A DNA stretch of 64,000 nucleotides from Granulibacter bethesdensis (GTDB lineage: Bacteria > Pseudomonadota > Alphaproteobacteria > Acetobacterales > Acetobacteraceae), in contig NZ_CP018192.1 in the NCBI RefSeq assembly GCF_001889525.1, forward strand, positions 620,001 through 684,000, in the 5' to 3' direction. A program made the position numbers and the translations under genes. The notes under the pieces are model-generated. The model saw nothing but the letters and a program-made list of their open reading frames with translations, was not told the origin of the DNA and made no database searches. Each line of letters begins with the position of its first letter. The first letter of the stretch is position 1. Below are positions 52,368 through 61,180 of the stretch, one piece after another.

Positions 52368-52543
52368 TTGCTTTTCGCGGAAGGATGTTGCGTCGAAGGG
52401 CAGCTGATGAGAGGTATTTTAATGCAACCCTCTTCCATCAGATACACTTCATAAGGTTGTGCCTTATCCTTGCCCTCTTTTTGGGGCATGTGGAAGCTGT
52501 CACGAACGCAGCGTGAAATGCGTCTATAAAGAAGGGACATGCC

Positions 52544-53413
52544 ATGAATAAACCGTTGCGCAAGGCGGTTTTACCGGTGGCCGGATTAGGCACCCGGTTT
52601 TTGCCCGCCACAAAGGCAACGGCGAAGGAAATGCTGCCCGTTGTCGACAAACCGCTGATTCAATACGCGGTGGACGAGGCGAGGGCCGCGGGGATCGAGC
52701 AGTTCTGCATGGTCACTGGCCGTGGCAAGACTGCCATCGTTGAGCATTTCGATGTCGCATATGAGCTTGAGTCTACATTGCGGGAGCGTAACAAGGATGA
52801 TGCGCTGAAATTGCTGGAAGATACCCAGCTTTTGCCCGGCTCCATCGTTACGGTGCGCCAGCAGGAGCCGCTGGGTCTGGGTCATGCAATCTGGTGCGCC
52901 CGTGCCTTCATCGGGGATGATCCGTTTGCGATCCTTCTGCCTGACGATCTGGTTCTGTCAGAAACACCCTGCCTGAAGCAGTTGGCCGATGCCTATCAGG
53001 AAACCGGCGGTAATGTGGTTGCAGTGGCGGAAGTGCCCAGAGAGCAGACCAACCGCTATGGTATCCTCAAGATTGGCGAAGATGATGGCCGCATGGTCGA
53101 GGTGACCGGCCTGGTCGAGAAGCCGAAGCCGGAGGAAGCGCCATCCAACCTCTCCATCATCGGTCGCTATGTACTGCGCCCCGAGGTGATCGCCGAACTG
53201 GCACGTATGGAGCGCGGGGCTGGTAACGAGGTACAGCTGACCGATGCCATGGCACGTCTGATTGGCAGAATGCCGTTCCACGGCCTGCGTTATGAGGGAC
53301 GCCGTTTTGATTGCGGCGACAAGGCAGGATTCCTGGAGGCACAGATCGCTTTTGCTCTGAAGCGCCCCGATCTCGCTCCGGCGGTCAGGGCATTCCTGAA
53401 AGACTATGTATAA
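52544..53413 (+). CDS. galU: UTP-glucose-1-phosphate uridylyltransferase
   Basis: A 289-residue GalU making UDP-glucose from UTP and glucose-1-phosphate, the donor for polysaccharide and glycolipid synthesis. The nucleotide-binding start KAVLPVAGLGTRFLPATKAT near residue 6, the KEMLPVVDKP motif near 28, and RRFDCGDKAGFLEAQIAFAL near 250 are diagnostic. The upstream 176-base spacer holds a bulged hairpin (52404-52441). A terminator follows the stop. No other polysaccharide genes are adjacent except the following sugar mutase. Confidence 0.97.
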   Translation: MNKPLRKAVLPVAGLGTRFLPATKATAKEMLPVVDKPLIQYAVDEARAAGIEQFCMVTGRGKTAIVEHFDVAYELESTLRERNKDDALKLLEDTQLLPGSIVTVRQQEPLGLGHAIWCARAFIGDDPFAILLPDDLVLSETPCLKQLADAYQETGGNVVAVAEVPREQTNRYGILKIGEDDGRMVEVTGLVEKPKPEEAPSNLSIIGRYVLRPEVIAELARMERGAGNEVQLTDAMARLIGRMPFHGLRYEGRRFDCGDKAGFLEAQIAFALKRPDLAPAVRAFLKDYV

Positions 53414-53425
53414 TTTGGACGTTGC

Positions 53426-53458
53426 CCGGCTGGTCTTCTGTGGAACAGCCGGTTTTTT
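53426..53458 (+). terminator. Terminator after galU
   Basis: Stem CCGGCTG/CAGCCGG with a 13-base loop, followed by six T. Intrinsic terminator. Confidence 0.8.
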
Positions 53459-53599
53459 CTGAGGTGCTTTTTTGATCAAGCCTCTGGACGCTCATCCGTT
53501 CATGGCGAAGAATCACCGGACCATATAGCAAGCCAGCAGATGCGGTGTACTGCCACACAGTACAGTGTAGTGCGCCGTATCAGGGAGAATGAGCGGACC

Positions 53600-55009
53600 A
53601 TGGCCTTTACGCACCAATTCGATCCGACCTCTTTGCGTGAATACGATATTCGCGGCATCGTGGGCCGCACGTTGCACCCCGCTGACGCTTTTGCCATCGG
53701 GCGGGTATTCGGAACCATCGTCGCGCGTGCGGGCGGCAGCACGGTGGCGGTCGGCTATGATGGTCGTCTCTCTTCGCCGGAGCTGGAGCCTGCTCTGGTG
53801 GAGGGGCTGAAGAAAAGCGGCATGGATGTCATCCGCATTGGCCGTGGCCCGACCCCGATGCTGTATTTCGCGGCGACGACGCTGGAAACCGACGGTGCCA
53901 TCATGGTGACCGGCAGCCACAATCCGCCGGACTATAACGGCTTCAAGATGATGCTGGGCCGCAAGCCGTTTTTTGGCAAGCAGATTGCCGAACTGGGGGC
54001 CATGGCGGCGCGTGGCGATGTGGTCGATGAAGCCAGCGGCAGCGATCGGGCGGAGGATGTGTCCGCCGCCTATGTGGCCCGTCTGATTTCCGATTGGGAT
54101 GGCGGTGATCACCTGCTGAATGTGGTGTGGGATAACGGCAATGGTGCAGCAGGCGAGGTGTTGCAAAAGCTTGTACCCAGCCTGCCGGGGCATCATGAAA
54201 TCCTCAATGGTGAGATTGATGGCACTTTCCCGGCCCATCATCCCGACCCCACCGTGCCGAAGAACCTTCAGCAGCTGATCAGCGCGGTTCGCAGCAAAGG
54301 GGCTGATCTTGGTATCGCCTTCGATGGGGATGCGGACCGTATCGGTGTGGTGGATGATACCGGAGAGATCCTGTTCGGCGATCAGCTTCTGGTGGTGCTG
54401 GCAAGGGATGTGCTGAAGCAGCATCCGGGTGGCACCATCATCGCCGATGTGAAGGCGAGTCAGGTTCTGTTTGACGAAGTGGCCAAGGCTGGTGGCACGC
54501 CGCTGATGTGGAAAACAGGCCATTCACTGATCAAGGCGAAAATGGCGGAAACCGGTGCCCCTCTGGCGGGGGAGATGTCCGGCCATATTTTCTTTGCCGA
54601 TCGGTGGTATGGGTTTGACGACGCGCTGTATGCTGCTGTCCGCCTGCTGGGCATTATCGCGCGGATGGATGGCAAGTTGTCTGCCGTCCGCAGTGCATTG
54701 CCGCAGGTGATCAACACGCCGGAGCTGCGCTTCAACTGCGACGATACCCGCAAATTCGGCGTGATCGAGGAAGTCGCTGCCCGTCTGCGTCAGGACGGCG
54801 CCAATGTCGCGGAAACCGATGGTGTGCGGGTGCTGACGGAGGATGGCTGGTGGCTGCTGCGTGCCTCCAACACGCAGGCAGTGCTGGTGGCGCGTGCAGA
54901 GGCAACCAGTGAGGCAGGGCTGGAACGGCTGAAGGCCGCACTGGTCTCCCAGCTTGAGCAGAGCGGACTGGCGGCACCGGATTTTTCCGGTGAGAACGCC
55001 GGTCATTGA
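53600..55009 (+). CDS. Phosphomannomutase/phosphoglucomutase
   Basis: A 469-residue alpha-D-phosphohexomutase. It starts [20 protein letters not shown] at 53600; upstream in-frame starts lack family similarity. The phosphoserine loop is [16 protein letters not shown] near residue 100. The metal-binding loop is [15 protein letters not shown] near 240, and the sugar-binding loop is [16 protein letters not shown] near 322. The C-terminal phosphate-binding domain ends with [20 protein letters not shown]. It interconverts mannose-6-P and mannose-1-P or the glucose equivalents, feeding GDP-mannose or UDP-glucose synthesis beside galU. Substrate choice cannot be read from the sequence. Confidence 0.93.
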   Translation: MAFTHQFDPTSLREYDIRGIVGRTLHPADAFAIGRVFGTIVARAGGSTVAVGYDGRLSSPELEPALVEGLKKSGMDVIRIGRGPTPMLYFAATTLETDGAIMVTGSHNPPDYNGFKMMLGRKPFFGKQIAELGAMAARGDVVDEASGSDRAEDVSAAYVARLISDWDGGDHLLNVVWDNGNGAAGEVLQKLVPSLPGHHEILNGEIDGTFPAHHPDPTVPKNLQQLISAVRSKGADLGIAFDGDADRIGVVDDTGEILFGDQLLVVLARDVLKQHPGGTIIADVKASQVLFDEVAKAGGTPLMWKTGHSLIKAKMAETGAPLAGEMSGHIFFADRWYGFDDALYAAVRLLGIIARMDGKLSAVRSALPQVINTPELRFNCDDTRKFGVIEEVAARLRQDGANVAETDGVRVLTEDGWWLLRASNTQAVLVARAEATSEAGLERLKAALVSQLEQSGLAAPDFSGENAGH

Positions 55010-55030
55010 GTTGAACAAAGGCCGGGCTGC

Positions 55031-55231
55031 ATGATGAGCAGAGCGTTTTCCTCCTATCTGGAGCCCGGCCAGTATGTCCGCCATCCGCAGCAGCCTGATT
55101 GGGGGTTGGGGCAGGTCCAGTCCGCCATTGGGGAGCGGGTGACGGTGCATTTCGAACATGCGGGCAAAGTGCTGATCAATGCCCGCATCATCTCGCTTCT
55201 GGTGGTGGATGACCCTTCCGCTGTGTCATGA
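55031..55231 (+). CDS. DUF3553 family small protein
   Basis: A 66-residue protein, MMSRAFSSYLEPGQYVRHPQ followed by QPDWGLGQVQSAIGERVTVH. It has the tudor/SH3-like strand pattern of DUF3553 (E-P-G-x-x-V-R-H-P and D-W-G-x-G-Q-V-Q). A similar small domain occurs in UvrD-associated C-termini, so nucleic acid or polymerase contact is possible, but its function is unknown. It lies 21 bases after the mutase gene. Confidence 0.82.
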   Translation: MMSRAFSSYLEPGQYVRHPQQPDWGLGQVQSAIGERVTVHFEHAGKVLINARIISLLVVDDPSAVS

Positions 55232-55336
55232 CAGAGCATCTTTGTGACAGGCTTCTCTTGACGCTTGTATGGGGACGGTCGATCTAGAGAGGGTGATGAA
55301 CACTGCATCGCCCATCCAGCGCTGGACCATGCTGCC

Positions 55337-56335
55337 ATGATCGACCCGTTCGGGCGCGCTATTACCTATCTGCGGGTTTCCGTCACTGACCGCTGTGACC
55401 TGCGCTGTACCTATTGCATGGCAGAGGACATGACCTTCCTCCCCAAGCGGGATGTGCTGACGCTGGAGGAGCTGGACCGGCTTTGCCGTGTGTTCATTGA
55501 CCTTGGGGTGCGGAAACTGCGGCTGACCGGCGGAGAGCCGTTGGTGCGTCGGGATGTCATGCAGTTGATTTCCCGCCTCGGACAGCATCTGGAGCATCGT
55601 GGTGGGCAGGGGCTGGAGGAGCTGACTCTGACCACCAATGGGACACAGCTGGCTCGTCATGCGGAGGCTCTGGCGGCGGCGGGGATGAGGCGGATCAATG
55701 TCAGCCTTGATACGCTCGACCCGGAGATCTTTCGCTCGATTACACGACGAGGGCAGCTGGAAACGGTGCTGGACGGGATTTTTGCCGCTCGGGCCGCTGG
55801 TCTGGCGGTGAAGATCAACGCGGTTGCGCTCAAGGGGCTGAACGACCATGAGTTCGACCGCATGCTGGGATGGTGCGGTGAACATGGCTTCGATCTCTGC
55901 CTGATCGAGACCATGCCGATGGGCGAAATCGATGAGGACCGCACCGATCGCTATCTGCCGCTTTCTCTGGTACGCTCCCGGCTGCGGGAGCATTGGACGC
56001 TTCAGGAAACCGATTATCGCACAGGTGGCCCGGCCCGATATTTCGCGGTGCAGGAAACCGGGCGCAGAATCGGCTTTATTACGCCGATGACGCATAATTT
56101 CTGCGAAAGCTGCAATCGGGTGCGGCTGACCTGCACCGGCACGCTCTATATGTGCCTCGGTCAGGATGATGCGGCTGATCTGCGCCGTCCCTTGCGGGAG
56201 GGGGCGGATAATGCCGCCCTGCGTCAGGCTGTGCAGGAGGCGATCATCCGCAAACCGAAAGGCCATGATTTCATCATTGACCGCCGTACGCATACGCCCT
56301 CTGTCGGCCGGCATATGAGTGTGACGGGCGGCTGA
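55337..56335 (+). CDS. moaA: GTP 3',8-cyclase MoaA
   Basis: A 332-residue radical SAM enzyme of molybdenum cofactor synthesis, converting GTP to 3',8-cyclo-7,8-dihydro-GTP. It starts at ATG 55337 ([20 protein letters not shown]). The radical SAM cluster CDLRCTYC is near residue 20, and [10 protein letters not shown] near 70. The C-terminal 4Fe-4S site is [11 protein letters not shown] with a further Cys in LYMCLG near 265. The protein ends SVTGG, the conserved catalytic Gly-Gly tail. Other moa genes are not in the window. Confidence 0.96.
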   Translation: MIDPFGRAITYLRVSVTDRCDLRCTYCMAEDMTFLPKRDVLTLEELDRLCRVFIDLGVRKLRLTGGEPLVRRDVMQLISRLGQHLEHRGGQGLEELTLTTNGTQLARHAEALAAAGMRRINVSLDTLDPEIFRSITRRGQLETVLDGIFAARAAGLAVKINAVALKGLNDHEFDRMLGWCGEHGFDLCLIETMPMGEIDEDRTDRYLPLSLVRSRLREHWTLQETDYRTGGPARYFAVQETGRRIGFITPMTHNFCESCNRVRLTCTGTLYMCLGQDDAADLRRPLREGADNAALRQAVQEAIIRKPKGHDFIIDRRTHTPSVGRHMSVTGG

Positions 56336-56346
56336 AACCGTGGTGT

Positions 56347-57222
56347 TCAGCCCGGCTCTATCGGGGGGGTGCCGAGAATATCGGCCAGACTGATCTGACC
56401 GCTGCCGCGTCGTGCCGGTTTTGGCTGACTGTCGGCGGGGCCCCATCCGGTCAGCATTGCCAGACGCAGCCTTGCCTGCATATGGGGCTGCCCTTCCTGC
56501 GTCAGGTGCGACAAAGCGAGCGGAAACAGTGAAAATGGCGGTATGCTGCGATCACGCAGCCTCACTGCATTGGTCTCCCCGGCGGCGCGCAGATCGTGCA
56601 GCAGCGCCATCGGGGTCTTGTAGAGCAGTGTCACCTCATCCTGATCGGCGACAGGAAGGGCAAACCCCGCTCGCTGCAACAGAGCGGCACCGTCCTGCAA
56701 GGTGGCGAAAGGGGCGACGCGCGGTGAGGCGCCGCCAGTCAGGCTGTCTTCCGAACGGCTCAGCGCCTCCCGCAGCGTATCGAGCGTGCCGAGCACCGGC
56801 ATGCTGGCCAAAAACAGCCCATCCGGTTTCAGGGCCTGCCTGATCTGCACCAGCGCTCCGGGAAGATCATTGATCCAGTGCAGCGACATGCTCGCGACAA
56901 TCAGATCGAACGAGGCCGGGGCGAAAGGTAACCATTCTTCATCTGCCGCGACGCAGGGCGTGCCGGACAGGGAAGCCATGGAGGGTGACATGTCACAACT
57001 GATGGTATGGATCCCGCGTGCCCGCAACAGAGGGGCGATGCGGCCCCGCCCGCCTATGTCCAGCGCATGGCTGAAAGGGCGAGTGACATCGTCCAGCCGG
57101 TCCAGCAGACGACCCGCCAACTCATCCAGTACATCGGCGACTGACGTGATGCCATGCCGTGCGGCCCGATCCCGGTGCAGACGGACGGCATGGCGGTCGA
57201 ATATAAGGATGTCATCGGACAT
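56347..57222 (-). CDS. SAM-dependent methyltransferase (BioC/NDUFAF5-like)
   Basis: A 291-residue class I methyltransferase from ATG 57222 (MSDDILIFDRHAVRLHRDRA). The SAM loop is HALDIGGRGRIAPLLRARG near residue 52, followed by SFDLIVASMSLHWINDLPGA near 108. The N-terminal FDRHAVRLHRDRAA is shared with NDUFAF5/BioC-like proteins, where the mitochondrial relative hydroxylates or methylates a complex I assembly target. The function here is undetermined. It converges with moaA over an 11-base gap. Confidence 0.8.
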   Translation of the reverse strand: MSDDILIFDRHAVRLHRDRAARHGITSVADVLDELAGRLLDRLDDVTRPFSHALDIGGRGRIAPLLRARGIHTISCDMSPSMASLSGTPCVAADEEWLPFAPASFDLIVASMSLHWINDLPGALVQIRQALKPDGLFLASMPVLGTLDTLREALSRSEDSLTGGASPRVAPFATLQDGAALLQRAGFALPVADQDEVTLLYKTPMALLHDLRAAGETNAVRLRDRSIPPFSLFPLALSHLTQEGQPHMQARLRLAMLTGWGPADSQPKPARRGSGQISLADILGTPPIEPG

Positions 57223-57265
57223 GGCACCCAGCATAAGCCGAGTTGGCCGTTCAGGAAATGCTGCC

Positions 57266-57844
57266 TCAGAATGTTGAAATGGTTCCCTGAATCAGGCCCC
57301 CAATAGCTCCAACCGTCGTGCGGGCAATGGCGGAGACCAGATTGAAAACGCTTCTGATCAGACCGGGCTGATCCGGTGCGCGGGTAATCTGTTCCTGAGT
57401 CTGGGTCAGCAGATTGCCCCAGCTATCAATATAGCGGTTGAAATCCTCTGGATTGGCCGAGGAGCCATCGAGACCAACGACATGAAGCCCGGTATTATCG
57501 GGGATGACCATCAGCAGAAACGGTCCGTTGCCCTGCAAATGTCCTTCTGTCAACTTCAGGGCGCTGATGATGCGGGCCGCACGGGCATGATCATAGGTTC
57601 CTGTCAGGAAATCGCAGTCGGCGGCGCGGTCGGCTGGAACCTCCGGCATCTGTATCAGCCAGCGTGTCAGAATAAGGTTGGGGGCCACGACAGAGGCGGC
57701 ATTGGCTGCCTGGGCCGTCGGCAGGCGGCTGGTAAAAGCCTGGCAGAAGCTGCGGTTACGGTTGAGATCACCTGGTTTCAAAATCACCACTGCGGTCGGC
57801 ATCGGCACAAGATAAGGTCGAAGGTCCGGCGAGTTGTGTTGCAA
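57266..57844 (-). CDS. Conserved hypothetical protein, apparent C-terminal part of a frameshifted lipoprotein
   Basis: A 192-residue frame with no recognised function. The first possible start is TTG at 57844, without a Shine-Dalgarno. It begins HNSPDLRPYLVPMPTAVVIL and has no signal sequence of its own. The C-terminus carries a glycine-rich hydrophobic stretch (ARTTVGAIGGLIQGTISTF). Immediately upstream, in the other frame, a lipoprotein signal peptide runs into a T5 run at 57843-57847. Removal of one T fuses the two frames into a continuous lipoprotein of about 240 residues, so this is best read as the body of one gene. Confidence 0.6.
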   Translation of the reverse strand: MQHNSPDLRPYLVPMPTAVVILKPGDLNRNRSFCQAFTSRLPTAQAANAASVVAPNLILTRWLIQMPEVPADRAADCDFLTGTYDHARAARIISALKLTEGHLQGNGPFLLMVIPDNTGLHVVGLDGSSANPEDFNRYIDSWGNLLTQTQEQITRAPDQPGLIRSVFNLVSAIARTTVGAIGGLIQGTISTF

Positions 57845-57992
57845 AAACCGTCTTGGCGGATGTCGGTCGCTCAGCGCTGGAGGGGGATGAGCCGTTGACC
57901 CCGTTTGCTCCCGGCGCAGAACAGGCGGCCAGAAAGGTGATCAGCAGAAGAGAAGGAATATGCCTGACATATCGCATTGGTTTTGCGCTCAT
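57768..57992 (-). CDS. Lipoprotein signal-peptide fragment upstream of frameshift
   Basis: A 74-residue frame starting at ATG 57992. The type II signal peptide MRYVRHIPSLLLITFLAACS has the lipobox LAAC at its end. It continues as a Ser/Pro-rich linker (SAPGANGVNGSSPSSAERPT) and then changes into unrelated sequence ending at 57768. It overlaps the downstream frame; the two appear to be one lipoprotein gene with a shift at the T5 run. Likely an outer membrane or periplasmic lipoprotein. Confidence 0.55.
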   Translation of the reverse strand: MSAKPMRYVRHIPSLLLITFLAACSAPGANGVNGSSPSSAERPTSAKTVFATQLAGPSTLSCADADRSGDFETR

Positions 57993-57998
57993 AAACAC

Positions 57999-58306
57999 AT
58001 GATAAAAATAATAACGATTTCATTATAATATATTTGTGGTCAGGCCCAAAATCTTTTGAAATAATTTTTAAAATCAACAAGATAATACCGTTTTTCGAAT
58101 GTTTTGATCATTCGGTTTGTGCGGTATCACGGCGGTGGTCTACACTTATCCCTCATTGCCCGGAGAAATGGACGGCTGGCTGCGTATTCCCTTCCACGCG
58201 GCAGGCCATTCGTCGGTGGCAGACGATGAGCGCTTTTATCGCCCAAAAAGACGAATCGGAACGATTATTCCTGGAACGATCGTTCTGACGTGGGCTTCTG
58301 TACGGC
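57999..58306. other. AT-rich intergenic region between lipoprotein and XRE gene
   Basis: About 308 bases. The first part (57999-58080) is markedly AT-rich and presumably holds the divergent promoters. Short open frames here (e.g. 58034-58288) have no family resemblance or Shine-Dalgarno and are treated as chance. Confidence 0.5.
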
Positions 58307-58528
58307 ATGGACCTGAAAGAGGTCATGGCGGTCAATGTGCGTCGGGTGCGTCATGCCAGAGAGATGACGCAGGAAGAACTGGCAGACCGCGCTGGCCTGA
58401 GTACCCGGTATATTGGTGCGGTCGAGCGCGCGGACGTGTCGGCGAGCATCACGGTGTTGGGTCAGATCGCTGAGGCGCTGGGTGTCGAGCCAGGCATATT
58501 GCTGACGGCATCCCTCTGCCTTGGCTGA
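58307..58528 (+). CDS. Small XRE-family helix-turn-helix regulator
   Basis: A 73-residue protein that is a bare Cro/C1-type helix-turn-helix. NVRRVRHAREMTQEELADRA followed by GLSTRYIGAVERADVSASIT matches the five-helix XRE fold. It has no dimerisation or ligand domain. The start is ATG 58307 or ATG 58325 (AGAGG just upstream). Such short proteins act as autoregulators or restriction-modification controllers. No partner gene of that kind is here. It overlaps or abuts comF. Confidence 0.8.
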   Translation: MDLKEVMAVNVRRVRHAREMTQEELADRAGLSTRYIGAVERADVSASITVLGQIAEALGVEPGILLTASLCLG

Positions 58529-58571
58529 TTTTTCCATCCATGCCGCGAGAGCGAGCGGGTTCCTGACCGCT

Positions 58572-59369
58572 ATGCCTGCTCTGATGCGTTCGGCAGGGTT
58601 GCATCTGCTGAACTGGCTGATCCCTCCGACATGCCCGGTCTGTCATGCCGAAACTTCCATGACGGGGCCGGATGGCCTGTCCAGTCTGCTCTGCGCTTCC
58701 TGCTTCACCGCACTGAATTTCATCGTGCCGCCGGTCTGCCAGTGTTGTGGACGTCCGATGGATGCGGCGGAGGGCATTGCACCGGATGGTGTGTGCGAGG
58801 TTTGCCGGATCAAACCTCCGCGGTTCCGTCATGCACGTGCGGCGCTGCTGTATGATGATGGATCACGCCGGATCATTCTGCCGTTCAAGCATGCTGATCG
58901 CATGGCGCATGCCTCTTTGCTGGCGCGTTGGATGGCGGATTCCGGGGGTGATCTGCTGCGGCAGGCGGACTGGCTGGTACCGGTTCCGCTGCATCCCTCC
59001 CGTCTGCGGCAAAGGCGCTACAACCAGTCGGCTCTGTTGTGTCGGGCGCTGTCACGTCTGACCGGCGTGCCTGCCATGCTGGACGGATTGCAGCGTATTC
59101 GCCGTACGCCGAGCCTCGGCACACTGACCGCCAGGCAAAGGCAACAGATGATGCGGGGAGCCATTCAGGCACGGCTCACTAGAAGACAGAAGCTGCATGC
59201 AGCCCGAATCGTCGTCGTGGATGATGTGATGACCAGCGGTGCGACCGTTTCTGCCTGTGCCAGGGCACTCTATGCGGCAGGGGCTGCTTCCGTTGATGTT
59301 CTGACTGCGGCGCGGGTGGAGTTGCCGGATGAAATACCCTTGTCAGGACAGGCCAAAACCCCGATGTGA
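58572..59369 (+). CDS. comF: ComF family phosphoribosyltransferase-like protein
   Basis: A 265-residue protein starting at ATG 58572 (a TTG at 58521 is open in frame). The N-terminal zinc finger has CPVC, CASC, CQCC and CEVC pairs. The C-terminal phosphoribosyltransferase domain carries the PRPP loop VVVDDVMTSGATVSACARAL near residue 215 and VPVPLHPSRLRQRRYNQSAL near 140. ComF is needed for DNA uptake in naturally competent bacteria and is a conserved partner in post-uptake DNA processing. Other competence genes are not in this window. Confidence 0.9.
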   Translation: MPALMRSAGLHLLNWLIPPTCPVCHAETSMTGPDGLSSLLCASCFTALNFIVPPVCQCCGRPMDAAEGIAPDGVCEVCRIKPPRFRHARAALLYDDGSRRIILPFKHADRMAHASLLARWMADSGGDLLRQADWLVPVPLHPSRLRQRRYNQSALLCRALSRLTGVPAMLDGLQRIRRTPSLGTLTARQRQQMMRGAIQARLTRRQKLHAARIVVVDDVMTSGATVSACARALYAAGAASVDVLTAARVELPDEIPLSGQAKTPM

Positions 59370-59417
59370 TGGGGCCTGCTTCTGTTTCCCCTGATACAGT
59401 CAAGGAAGACAAGACCG

Positions 59418-59672
59418 TTGATCGAAATCTATACGCAGCCTTACTGCCCATATTGCTCGCGCGCGCTTGCCTTGCTGGAGAGGAAGCAGGTGCCTTTCAA
59501 GGAAATTCAGGCCCTTCCCGGCTCTCCCGCACGGGCGGAGGCAAAGCAGCGTTCTGGCGGTCGCACCAGCGTGCCACAGATCTTCATAGGGGGGCGTCAT
59601 ATCGGCGGCTGTGATGACATGATGGCGCTGGAAGCGGCCGGAGAGCTGGACCCCTTATTGCAAGCTGCCTAA
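59418..59672 (+). CDS. grxC: Glutaredoxin 3
   Basis: An 84-residue dithiol glutaredoxin. It uses a TTG start at 59418, preceded by AAGGAAG at a normal distance. The active site is CPYC near residue 11, followed by the TVPQIFI-like motif (here TSVPQIFIGGRHIGG) and the cis-Pro. Reduces protein disulfides and glutathionylated proteins using glutathione. The length is normal. Confidence 0.95.
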   Translation: MIEIYTQPYCPYCSRALALLERKQVPFKEIQALPGSPARAEAKQRSGGRTSVPQIFIGGRHIGGCDDMMALEAAGELDPLLQAA

Positions 59673-59765
59673 GGCTGCATAAGCTGGTTTTTCACCCCTG
59701 GTCCAGTTTGATGGCCGCCTCTGGAAACCGGGAAGAATGCAGGCGGTGGCCGGGTTAAACGCGGA

Positions 59766-60266
59766 ATGATACATTATTGCGTCCAGTGCCGGCATGGGCA
59801 CAGCTTCGACGGATGGTTCGCCAGCAGCAGCGCCTTTGACCGTCAGGTTGAGGCTGGTCTGATCGAATGTCCTGTCTGCGGTGATACGCAGGTAGAGCGT
59901 GGCCTGATGACGCCCTCATTGGGTCGTAAAGGCAATATGTTACCCGATCACGTGCCTGTCGCCCCACCCCCTGCTTCGGCACCGGATGGTCCGGTACAGG
60001 CTGTGTCCGTGCCCACGCCTGCAACGGCTCCTGCCATAGGCGTTCCTGCCCAGTTGCGGGCGGCCTTGCAGGCTCTGCGGGCGCAGGTGGAAAAGCATTG
60101 CGACCCTGTGGGGGAGAAGTTTGCCGAGGAAGCCCTGCGTATCCATCGTGGCGAGGCAGAGGCACGCGGCATTTACGGTCAGGCCACGGCCGAGGAAGCG
60201 GAGATGCTTCAGGATGAAGGTGTTTCCTTTGCCGCCATTCCCTGGGTTCCCCGCTCCGATAGCTGA
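59766..60266 (+). CDS. DUF1178 family protein
   Basis: A 166-residue DUF1178 protein of unknown function. MIHYCVQCRHGHSFDGWFAS and ECPVCGDTQVERGLMTPSLG carry two CxxC-type pairs that could form a zinc ribbon. A Pro/Ala-rich linker (APPPASAPDGPVQAVSVPTP) separates it from the C-terminal helical part, KHCDPVGEKFAEEALRIHRG, with the conserved motif GYVGQAT-like (here RGIYGQATAEEAE). It converges tail-to-tail with ubiG with one base between. Confidence 0.88.
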   Translation: MIHYCVQCRHGHSFDGWFASSSAFDRQVEAGLIECPVCGDTQVERGLMTPSLGRKGNMLPDHVPVAPPPASAPDGPVQAVSVPTPATAPAIGVPAQLRAALQALRAQVEKHCDPVGEKFAEEALRIHRGEAEARGIYGQATAEEAEMLQDEGVSFAAIPWVPRSDS

Positions 60267-60267
60267 G

Positions 60268-61023
60268 CTAACGATCTCTTTGCGCGGCGATGATGTAGTT
60301 GATGGACAAATCCCGGCTGATCGTCCAGCGCCCCCGCAGCGGCCGGAAGCTCAGCCCGGCACTGTCGAGGGGACGCAGACCCGTCTGACGCAGCAGGCTG
60401 GTCAGCTCGTGTGGAGCAATGAAGCGCTGCCAGTCATGCGTGCCGACCGGCAGCCAGTGCAGCAGATATTCTGCCCCGAGCTTCGCCACCGTCCATGACC
60501 GCACAGTACGGTTCAGGGTGGAGATGAAAACCCGCCCGCCCGGTTCCAGCAGATCGTGCAGCAGTGACAGGAAGGCTGCGGGATCGGGCACATGCTCGAT
60601 CACTTCCAGCGCGGTGATGGCGCGGAAGTGCTGCCCCTCGGACAGTAATTCTTCAGCGGTTCCGGCGCGGTAGGACAGGTTCAGCCCGGAAGAAAGGCCG
60701 GCATGTTCCTGTGCCGCCGCAACGGCTTCAGCCGCGGCATCCAGCCCTAAAACCCTGTAGCCCTGATGGGCCAGCGCTTCGGCGGCGAGGCCCGCGCCAC
60801 ACCCCACATCCAGAATGGTGGCATCTTGCATGGCGGACTGATCCGGCAGGCGCCCGGTCACCCAGCCGATCCGCGCCGGGTTCATCATATGCAGCGGTCG
60901 CATCGGGCCATACGGATCCCACCAGCGGGAAGCCAGCGCATCGAAGCGGGAGACCTCTTCCTCTGAGACATTCGCTGCCGGAGCATGAGCGGCATGTCTG
61001 TCATGCGAATCGACCTCGGCCAT
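60268..61023 (-). CDS. ubiG: Ubiquinone biosynthesis O-methyltransferase UbiG
   Basis: A 251-residue SAM-dependent methyltransferase performing both O-methylation steps of ubiquinone synthesis. It starts MAEVDSHDRHAAHAPAANVS at 61023 with AAGGAGAG upstream; the longer open frame to 61323 is not family-like. EVSRFDALASRWWDPYGPMR near residue 23 and the SAM loop DVGCGAGLAAEALAHQG near 78 are diagnostic, with VFISTLNRTVRSWTVAKLGA near 180. Ubiquinone is the electron acceptor of ETF-QO elsewhere in the window. It is divergent from lysC. Confidence 0.95.
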   Translation of the reverse strand: MAEVDSHDRHAAHAPAANVSEEEVSRFDALASRWWDPYGPMRPLHMMNPARIGWVTGRLPDQSAMQDATILDVGCGAGLAAEALAHQGYRVLGLDAAAEAVAAAQEHAGLSSGLNLSYRAGTAEELLSEGQHFRAITALEVIEHVPDPAAFLSLLHDLLEPGGRVFISTLNRTVRSWTVAKLGAEYLLHWLPVGTHDWQRFIAPHELTSLLRQTGLRPLDSAGLSFRPLRGRWTISRDLSINYIIAAQRDR

Positions 61024-61180
61024 CACTCTCTCCTTCGTGCGGGACAGGTTGCCCCCGCTGCGTGTCATCGTTATGTGTCTGCCCGCGCGCCGGGAGGCAA
61101 CCCGCCTGTGACGGGATTGCCCTTCGCCGCAGCGGGAAAGGGGCATTCCCACCCGTTGATCGCTTGTTCCTGGAAGTAAC

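Noticed and set aside
58034-58473. Short frames before the XRE gene
   Set aside because: No Shine-Dalgarno, no domains, and partly overlapping the regulator; treated as chance.
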